From NCBI GenBank assembly GCA_045126595.1, contig JBGVOS010000167.1, forward strand, positions 1 through 9,291: a stretch of 9,291 nt of DNA, given 5' to 3'. Of this stretch, positions 1 through 5,222 are shown in pieces (the first letter of the stretch is position 1; every line of letters begins with the position of its first letter). This DNA is from UBA1189 sp045126595 (GTDB lineage: Bacteria; Bacteroidota; Bacteroidia; Bacteroidales; Bacteroidaceae). The notes under the pieces were generated by a model. It was not told the origin of the DNA. It made no database searches and worked only from the letters and a program-made list of their open reading frames with translations. The translations under genes were made by a program, and so were the position numbers.

Positions 1-79
1 TCACTGTGGGTATTTTTGGTTTATCCCCGCTTGTGGGGTCAATGAGGTTAGTCTGCAACTGACTCTTATGTTGCACCAT
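1..79 (-). CDS. Possible 5' end of a downstream gene, or continuation of the broken lipoprotein frame (partial)
   Basis: On the minus strand an ATG at 79-77 opens a frame that stays open to the window edge (26 codons, beginning MVQHKSQLQTNL, hydrophilic, no signal peptide). It lies in the same frame as the lipoprotein gene at 89-670, with the stop of that gene (TAA, 91-89) and three codons (Pro-Leu-Thr) in between. It could be the start of a separate gene 9 bases downstream, the remainder of a longer gene cut by one stop codon, or a chance open frame; 26 open codons alone are weak evidence. No convincing ribosome binding site precedes it, which says little in Bacteroidota. I do not recognise the product. 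Confidence 0.3.
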   Translation of the reverse strand, partial: MVQHKSQLQTNLIDPTSGDKPKIPTV

Positions 80-88
80 GGTCAGCGG

Positions 89-670
89 TTAAAACACACG
101 ACTCTCGCGTATCTTCATGTGCAAGGCCTTGTGACGATTGGCCGAGTCGGGCATTGCTCGACTATCGTAGATATTCCAAAGGATGTGATGGCAGATGTAT
201 TCGATGCCATCGTTCGGAGTGTGCGGTGCTTCCAATGCCATGTAGGCATAGTGTAGTGCCGAGTCCTGAGCGCCGAAGTGCCAGAGGTCATCTGCCTTGT
301 AAGCAAGACAGGTTGGGTAACTTTCGTGTTCGGCTCCCACTAGTTCAAGGTATTGGTTGAGATATTGCAAAGATTGCTCATAGTTGTGCTTTATGTATGC
401 CTCTATCCATCGCAAAGTAAACAATGCGTCGGCACGCAAGGTGTCGTTGGCGTCGGGGCGAACCACGATGTTTGCAAAGTGGTAAGTAGCCTTGTCGAAT
501 AGCATTAAGCGTTGCTCATTTTCATCTATGCTCACATTGTTGGCCTTGGCCAGATAGTTGTGTGCCAGGCGTTGTTCTTCGATGGGAGTGTATTTGTCCG
601 ATGGGGCAGTGCATGCTGCGAAGAAGATAAAGCATATCGTCAGCAAGAGATTGTATCCAATTGATTTCAT
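89..670 (-). CDS. Small TPR-like lipoprotein of unknown function
   Basis: The product is 193 residues. Residues 1-20 form a lipoprotein signal peptide: Lys2, a hydrophobic run, and a lipobox-like FAAC with Cys20 as the probable lipidated residue, so the mature protein should be membrane-anchored, probably facing the periplasm. The rest is helical and TPR-like: roughly residues 80-110, 120-146 and 155-185 look like paired helices, with a DSALHYAYMALEA stretch typical of a TPR helix pair. The frame has an earlier ATG at 772, but a good promoter lies between the two ATGs and the lipoprotein signal begins only at 670, so 670 is chosen. No enzyme motif is visible. Similar TPR lipoproteins in this phylum are often longer, and the frame stays open past the stop, so this may be the N-terminal part of a broken gene. 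Function unknown; TPR proteins usually bind other proteins. Confidence 0.8.
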   Translation of the reverse strand: MKSIGYNLLLTICFIFFAACTAPSDKYTPIEEQRLAHNYLAKANNVSIDENEQRLMLFDKATYHFANIVVRPDANDTLRADALFTLRWIEAYIKHNYEQSLQYLNQYLELVGAEHESYPTCLAYKADDLWHFGAQDSALHYAYMALEAPHTPNDGIEYICHHILWNIYDSRAMPDSANRHKALHMKIRESRVF

Positions 671-691
671 AGTATTATTGCCGTTTGAACG

Positions 692-722
692 CAAAATTAG
701 GACTTTTCTCTCTACTGGCAAA
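692..722 (-). promoter_or_regulatory. Bacteroidota-type promoter for the TPR lipoprotein
   Basis: Read on the minus strand, TTTG (722-719) is followed after 19 bases by TAATTTTG (699-692), an exact match to the TTTG / TAnnTTTG pattern known for Bacteroides primary-sigma promoters. Transcription should start near 685-688, giving an untranslated leader of about 15-18 bases before the ATG at 670. It sits downstream of the alternative ATG at 772 and so settles the start of the gene. Confidence 0.75.
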
Positions 723-731
723 TAAATGGCC

Positions 732-760
732 GTGACAAATCTGTGACAAAAGCGTGACAA
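732..760 (-). promoter_or_regulatory. Triple 11-bp-phased direct repeat, Pho-box-like operator
   Basis: Plus-strand GTGACAA occurs at 732-738, 743-749 and 754-760, identical three times with a period of exactly 11 bp. Read on the minus strand, towards the lipoprotein gene, this is TTGTCAC-N4-TTGTCAC-N4-TTGTCAC. The E. coli Pho box is built from 11-bp units of CTGTCAT/C with 4-base spacers, so unit length, period and core TGTCA all agree. The array ends 9 bases upstream of the TTTG element, a usual place for an activator of the OmpR/PhoB family. That PhoB or a relative binds here is inference; the repeat itself is certain. Confidence 0.6.
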
Positions 761-768
761 CATGTTGT
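757..768. repeat. Perfect 12-bp palindrome
   Basis: ACAACATGTTGT is its own reverse complement. It shares its first four bases with the third GTGACAA repeat, so one half-site may belong to the same operator. It could be a site for a dimeric regulator, or coincidence. Confidence 0.35.
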
Positions 769-779
769 ACAAGGTGTTA

Positions 780-787
780 TAACTTTG
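780..787 (+). promoter_or_regulatory. Isolated -7-like box (TAACTTTG)
   Basis: This matches TAnnTTTG exactly on the plus strand, but the four bases 19 upstream (757-760) are ACAA rather than TTTG. It could be a second, activator-dependent start upstream of the GHL10 gene, or chance. Confidence 0.2.
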
Positions 788-814
788 GATAATTGTGCGA
801 TAATGTGTAATTTT

Positions 815-829
815 ATCTGCTTTGCAGAT
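815..829. repeat. Short inverted repeat ATCTGC-N3-GCAGAT
   Basis: A perfect 6-bp dyad with a 3-base loop lies about 40 bases upstream of the TTTG element of the GHL10 promoter. No T-run follows on either strand, so it is not a good terminator; an operator is more likely if it is functional. Confidence 0.4.
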
Positions 830-848
830 TGAAGGTACTCACGCTCGC

Positions 849-881
849 AGTGAAATACTAAAGCAAACTTTGTATTTCGCT
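849..881. repeat. Long imperfect inverted repeat overlapping the GHL10 promoter
   Basis: GAAATAC (852-858) pairs with GTATTTC (872-878), and inside it AAAG (860-863) pairs with CTTT (868-871) around a CAAA loop, leaving one unpaired T at 859. Outer bases 849-851 and 879-881 extend the pairing with one G-T pair. The right arm contains the TTTG promoter element (869-872). The heptamer CGCTCGC also appears on both sides (842-848 and 878-884) as a direct repeat. The dyad lies upstream of the predicted start, so it would act as DNA, for example an operator, rather than in the mRNA. A dispersed intergenic repeat is also possible. Confidence 0.5.
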
Positions 882-899
882 CGCTTATTCGTACCTTTG
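869..899 (+). promoter_or_regulatory. Bacteroidota-type promoter for the GHL10 gene
   Basis: TTTG at 869-872 and TACCTTTG at 892-899 are separated by 19 bases, the same geometry as the opposing promoter. Transcription should begin near 903-906, leaving a leader of only about 11-14 bases before the ATG at 917. A small dyad (TTCGT 888-892, ACGAA 901-905) brackets the -7 box. Confidence 0.75.
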
Positions 900-916
900 C
901 ACGAAAATATGAATCA

Positions 917-2416
917 ATGAAAAGATACTACCTCATCCTCTTCCTTTTATTCCTCGTAAATATCGCCCCTTTGCGTGCTGCAGAACCACTCAAACGCGAG
1001 TTTCGCGGAGCGTGGATACAGGCCGTGAACGGACAGTTCATTGGTATGTCTACCAGCGAGATGCAGCAGACCTTGACCACCCAGCTCGATGCACTGCAAC
1101 GGGCGGGTATCAACGCCATCATCTTCCAGGTGCGCCCCGAGGCCGACGCGCTCTATATGAGCTACTACGAACCATGGAGCCGCTACCTTACGGGCGAGCA
1201 GGGGGTGGCTCCCGACCCCTATTGGGACCCCTTGCAGTGGATGATTGACGAGTGTCATCGTCGCGGCATGGAACTGCACGCTTGGATTAACCCTTATCGC
1301 GCCAAGACTAAGGGCACAAAGATGCTTGGATTGAAACATCCCTACAAGAAGAATCCCGAGCGCTTTGTACACTATGACGGGATGCTCATCTTCAATCCCG
1401 CCTTGAAGGAGAACCGCGACTACATCTGCACCATCGTGACCGACATCGTGAAACGCTACGACGTGGATGGATTGCATATCGACGACTATTTCTATCCCTA
1501 TCCCGTGAAGGGGCTTGAGTTTGGTGACGAAGAGGCTTTCCATGCTGACCCTCGCGGCTTTGCCGACAAAGGGGACTGGCGACGCGATAATGTGAACCTG
1601 CTCATCGAGCAGCTACACCAGACGATACGCAGCGTGAAGCCGTGGGTGAAGTTCGGCATCTCGCCCTTCGGCATCTACCGCAACCTGAAGAGCGACCCCG
1701 AGGGCAGCGCCACGAACGGGCTACAGAACTATGACGACCTCTACGCCGACATCCTGCTGTGGATTGACAAGGGATGGGTAGACTATACCATACCGCAGAT
1801 ATACTGGGAGATAGGGCACAAGGCGGCCGACTATGAGACGCTCGTCGGGTGGTGGGCCGAGCATGCGGCGGGCCGACCCCTCTACATCGGGCAGGACGTG
1901 ATGCGCACCGTGAAGGCTGCCGACGCCGACGACCCCACACGTCACCAGCAGGCACGCAAGATGGAGCTGCAGCGCAGCTACCGCAGCATAGGGGGAAGCT
2001 GCCAATGGCCCGCCAGCGCCGTGGCCGACAATGCGGGAGGGTATGCCACGGCACTCACCGAGGAGTATCACCGGTGGCTCGCACTGCAGCCCGAGTATCC
2101 CTTCATGGACAAGAAAGCGCCCAAGAAGGTGAAGAGGCTGGCGGTGATAGAGACGGCCGAGGGACCTGTCCTCTGTTGGGGAGCCCCGAAGTGCAAGAAC
2201 GAGATGGACCGCCCCGTGAAGTACGTGGTGTACCGCTTTGCCAAGGGCGAGAAGAGGAACCTCGACGATGCCACCAGGATAGTGGGCTTCACGCAGAACA
2301 CCTTCTTCCCCCTCGACGGACACTGGCAGGAGGGAACGAAGTGTACCTACGTGGTGACCGCCCTCGACCGACTGCACAACGAGTCGAAGCCCCGGAAGGA
2401 AAAAATAAAACGTTAA
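917..2416 (+). CDS. Secreted GHL10-family (DigH/YngK-like) glycosyl hydrolase-like protein
   Basis: The product is 499 residues. Residues 1-21 are a signal peptide (Lys2-Arg3, hydrophobic core, cleavage probably after LRA) without a lipobox, so the protein is exported to the periplasm or beyond. Residues 27 to about 390 match the GHL10/DUF187 TIM-barrel family: FRGAWI at 29-34, INAIIFQVRPEADALY at 65-80, LHAWINPYR at 120-128, DGLHIDDYFYP at 184-194 with acidic Asp189 and Asp190 at the likely active-site strand, and FGISPFGI at 246-253. Residues about 402-495 look like a fibronectin type III domain. The family member DigH of E. coli cleaves glycan strands of peptidoglycan lacking stem peptides; the same role here is inference, and other glycans are possible. 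The ATG at 917 is supported by the signal peptide and promoter. It lies 63 bases upstream of lptD on the same strand. Confidence 0.85.
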   Translation: MKRYYLILFLLFLVNIAPLRAAEPLKREFRGAWIQAVNGQFIGMSTSEMQQTLTTQLDALQRAGINAIIFQVRPEADALYMSYYEPWSRYLTGEQGVAPDPYWDPLQWMIDECHRRGMELHAWINPYRAKTKGTKMLGLKHPYKKNPERFVHYDGMLIFNPALKENRDYICTIVTDIVKRYDVDGLHIDDYFYPYPVKGLEFGDEEAFHADPRGFADKGDWRRDNVNLLIEQLHQTIRSVKPWVKFGISPFGIYRNLKSDPEGSATNGLQNYDDLYADILLWIDKGWVDYTIPQIYWEIGHKAADYETLVGWWAEHAAGRPLYIGQDVMRTVKAADADDPTRHQQARKMELQRSYRSIGGSCQWPASAVADNAGGYATALTEEYHRWLALQPEYPFMDKKAPKKVKRLAVIETAEGPVLCWGAPKCKNEMDRPVKYVVYRFAKGEKRNLDDATRIVGFTQNTFFPLDGHWQEGTKCTYVVTALDRLHNESKPRKEKIKR

Positions 2417-2444
2417 AAGAAGGGGTTTATTCGTGCGTTTTTAT

Positions 2445-2452
2445 TAACTTCG
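2445..2452 (+). promoter_or_regulatory. Weak candidate -7 box for lptD
   Basis: TAACTTCG in the 63-base gap before lptD matches TAnnTTTG at all but one defined position. No TTTG lies at the usual 19-base distance; the nearest T-rich stretch is at 2426-2429, too close. It may give lptD transcription independent of the GHL10 gene, at low confidence. No hairpin that would end the upstream transcript is visible in the gap. Confidence 0.3.
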
Positions 2453-2479
2453 CGACCTCAAAAGAAGAGAGAAGAGTAG

Positions 2480-5218
2480 ATGGCAGAGATGCGCAGATAT
2501 GTCACCATACTGGTCGTTGCAGTGGTGTGCTCGTTCAGTTCGTATGCCCAGCGGGCGAGAAGGAACGGCGCTCCCGCTGTGCCCGACACGCTCGCTGCGG
2601 CTGTGGCACAAGCGGCACTGGACAGCACGCTCGTGGTCCCTGCCGACTCGGTGGCGGGGGATACCGTGTCCCAACGGCGCGACGAGCTGGAGGCTCCCGT
2701 CGTCTACCAGTCGAAGGACTCGATGGTGTGGTACAAGAACGGCAATGCATACCTCTATGGCGCGGGACAGGTGAACTACCAGCGAATAGAGCTCAAGGCC
2801 AACGAGATAACCATCGATCTGGAGACCTCTACCGTCTATGCGCAGGGAACCGTTGACTCTACCGGCACGGAAACCGGACGACCGGTGTTTGCCGACGGCA
2901 GCACACCCTACGAGTCGAAGACCATGAGCTACAACTTCAAGTCGCGCAAGGGACTCATCAACAACGTCACCACCCAGCAGGGCGAGGGATACATGACCAG
3001 TAACACGGTGAAGAAGGGACCCGACAACGAGTTCTACATCCGCAACGGACGCTACACCACCTGCGAGGAACACGAACACCCGCACTTCTACGTCTCGCTC
3101 ACCCGTGCCAAGATGCGCCCCGACGAGGACGTGGTGTTCGGGCCTGCCTACCTCGTGGTGGCCGACGTGCCCCTCCCTCTGGCGCTCCCCTTCGGATTCT
3201 TCCCCTTCACCAAGGACTACTCGTCGGGTTTCATCATGCCCTCGTATGGCGACGAGCTGGAGCGCGGCTTCTATCTCCGCGACGGAGGATACTACTTTGC
3301 CATCAGTGACCTGGTGGACCTCAAGCTCACGGGAGAAATCTTCACCAAGGGGTCGTGGGGGGCCAACGCCATATCGAACTACCGCAAACGCTACAAGTAT
3401 TCGGGCAACGTGAACCTCAGCTACATGGTGACAAAGACCGGAGAGAAGAACATGCCCGACTACTCCGTGTCGAAAAACTTCAAGGTGGTGTGGAGCCACC
3501 GGCAGGACGCCAAGGCAAACCCCAACCAGAACTTCTCGGCCAGTGTCAACTATGCCACCTCGAACTACGAGCGCAACAACCTCTCGAGCATGTACAACCC
3601 CGCACTCACCTCGCAGAGCATACGCACCTCGAGCGTCAGCTACTCACGGAGCTTCCCCAACCAGAAGCTGAACCTCTCCAGCTCGTTCAACATCTCGCAG
3701 AACATGCGCGACTCGACCCTCTCGCTCACATTGCCCTCGCTCAACTGGTCGGTGAGCCGCATATACCCCTTTAAGAAGAAGAAGGCACGCGGCGAAGAAA
3801 AGTGGTACGAGAAAATCTCCTTCACCTACAGCGGATCGCTCAGCAACAGCATCACAGCCAAGGAAAGCGAAATATTGGAGAAGAGCCTCATCAAGGACTG
3901 GCGCAACGGAGTGAAGCACTCCATACCCGTCAGCGCCACCTTCACCGCATTCAAGTATATCAACATCACCCCCTCGTTCAACTACACCGAACGCTGGTAC
4001 AGCTACAAGGTGAACCGCTCGTGGGACGAGGAGCGCATGAGGGAAGTGCGCGACACCACCTACGGCTTCAACCGAGTGTACAACTATAACCTCTCCGTCA
4101 GTGCCAACACCAAGCTCTACGGATTCTACAAACCCCTCATCGGAAAGAAAGTGCAGATGATACGCCACGTGTTCACCCCCTCGGTGAGCTATACGCTGAC
4201 CCCCGACTTCGGACACTCGCGCTACGGATACTACAAGTCATACACCTACACCGATGCGCAGGGCGAGGTGCGCACCGTGGATTACTCGCCCTATGCTGGC
4301 TCACTCTACGGCGTGCCGGGTAAGGGACGCTCGGGAAGCATCAACCTCAATGTCTCGAACAACGTGGAAATGAAGGTGAATTCCGACCGCGACTCTACCG
4401 GAGTACGCAAGATAAGCCTCATCGACGAACTCGGAGGAAGCATCTCATACAACATGGCCGCCAAAACCAAGCCGTGGAGCAACCTCTCTACACGAATCCG
4501 ACTGAAACTCACCAAGAACTACACCTTCAGCCTCAACTCCGTATGGGCAACCTATGCCTATGAGTTCAACGAGCAGGGAAGGGTAGTCGTAGGAGACCGC
4601 ACAGAATGGTCATACGGACGTTTCGGACGTTTCCAGGGCATGAGCCAGAACTTCTCGTACACCTTCAATAACGGCACATGGAAAAAGTGGCAAGGAAAGT
4701 TCGAAAAGTTCTTCGGACCTAAGGACGAAGAGGAGAACACCGACACGGCAGCCAACGTACAGAGCGCACCGAACAAGAGAGACGAAAAGGAAGACGCGGG
4801 AAGCAAGAAAGGAGAAGTGAAACTCGACGAAGACGGATATATGCCGTTCAACATACCCTGGTCGTTCTCCATATCCTATGGCGTGACCATGAGAGAGAAC
4901 ACACAAGCTCAAATCAACGTGAAGAATATGCGCTATCCCTACAAATTGACGCAGAACATGAACTTTTCGGGCAACGTGAAACTCTCCAACAAGTGGAACA
5001 TCAACTTCTCCTCGGGTTGGGACTTCATGGACAAGGAACTCACCACCACTACCATGAACGTCACACGCGACCTCCACTGCTTCAACATGTCCTGCGGCAT
5101 TGTGCTCAAGCCCTACCGCTCATACAACTTCAGCATCCGTGCCAACTCGGCCATGCTCGCCGATGCACTCAAGTATGACCAGCGTAGTAGTGCTGGAGGC
5201 AATGTCGATTGGTATTGA
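2480..5218 (+). CDS. lptD: LPS-assembly outer-membrane protein LptD
   Basis: LptD inserts lipopolysaccharide into the outer leaflet of the outer membrane, receiving it from the periplasmic Lpt bridge. The product is 912 residues. It has a cleavable signal peptide (MRRYVTILVVAVVCSF, end near SYAQ at residue 24); Cys17 has no proper lipobox. Residues about 73-215 form the OstA/LptA-like domain (YQSKDSMVWYKNGNAYLYG, then the LKANEITIDLETSTVYAQG unit), followed by the conserved YTTC...HPHFYV (192-205) and GPAYL...LPFGFFPF (221-243). The remainder is a large barrel rich in alternating aromatic strands, ending in Asp-Trp-Tyr, a normal outer-membrane C-terminus. Mature cysteines are Cys195, Cys867 and Cys872. 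A charged, low-complexity stretch (about 746-788) looks like a loop. Length is normal for this phylum. Met4 (2489) is an equally possible start; a purine-rich AGAGAAGAG lies just upstream. The assignment is firm at family level. Confidence 0.9.
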   Translation: MAEMRRYVTILVVAVVCSFSSYAQRARRNGAPAVPDTLAAAVAQAALDSTLVVPADSVAGDTVSQRRDELEAPVVYQSKDSMVWYKNGNAYLYGAGQVNYQRIELKANEITIDLETSTVYAQGTVDSTGTETGRPVFADGSTPYESKTMSYNFKSRKGLINNVTTQQGEGYMTSNTVKKGPDNEFYIRNGRYTTCEEHEHPHFYVSLTRAKMRPDEDVVFGPAYLVVADVPLPLALPFGFFPFTKDYSSGFIMPSYGDELERGFYLRDGGYYFAISDLVDLKLTGEIFTKGSWGANAISNYRKRYKYSGNVNLSYMVTKTGEKNMPDYSVSKNFKVVWSHRQDAKANPNQNFSASVNYATSNYERNNLSSMYNPALTSQSIRTSSVSYSRSFPNQKLNLSSSFNISQNMRDSTLSLTLPSLNWSVSRIYPFKKKKARGEEKWYEKISFTYSGSLSNSITAKESEILEKSLIKDWRNGVKHSIPVSATFTAFKYINITPSFNYTERWYSYKVNRSWDEERMREVRDTTYGFNRVYNYNLSVSANTKLYGFYKPLIGKKVQMIRHVFTPSVSYTLTPDFGHSRYGYYKSYTYTDAQGEVRTVDYSPYAGSLYGVPGKGRSGSINLNVSNNVEMKVNSDRDSTGVRKISLIDELGGSISYNMAAKTKPWSNLSTRIRLKLTKNYTFSLNSVWATYAYEFNEQGRVVVGDRTEWSYGRFGRFQGMSQNFSYTFNNGTWKKWQGKFEKFFGPKDEEENTDTAANVQSAPNKRDEKEDAGSKKGEVKLDEDGYMPFNIPWSFSISYGVTMRENTQAQINVKNMRYPYKLTQNMNFSGNVKLSNKWNINFSSGWDFMDKELTTTTMNVTRDLHCFNMSCGIVLKPYRSYNFSIRANSAMLADALKYDQRSSAGGNVDWY

Positions 5219-5222
5219 TGGC

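Noticed and set aside
25..38. CCCC/GGGG hairpin as a terminator for the minus-strand gene
   Set aside because: The stem is only 4 bp and no T-run follows on the minus strand; it also falls in a frame that may be coding.
671..772. N-terminal extension of the lipoprotein from the ATG at 772
   Set aside because: A strong promoter for the gene lies inside this stretch, and the extension would bury the lipoprotein signal peptide that begins at 670.
2480..2530. LptD Cys17 as a lipoprotein lipobox
   Set aside because: The residue before Cys17 is Val, which does not fit a lipobox, and LptD is a barrel protein with a normal signal peptidase I site near SYAQ.
1849..2856. A 335-codon plus-strand open frame spanning the GHL10-lptD junction
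   Set aside because: It is out of frame with both real genes and its translation is Arg/Gly-rich without domain features; a shadow frame from GC-rich coding DNA.
2444..3499. A 351-codon minus-strand open frame opposite the 5' third of lptD
   Set aside because: It lies wholly opposite a well-supported LptD sequence, has a Val/His/Arg-rich composition typical of antisense reading of GC-rich codons, and shows no recognisable domain or signal.
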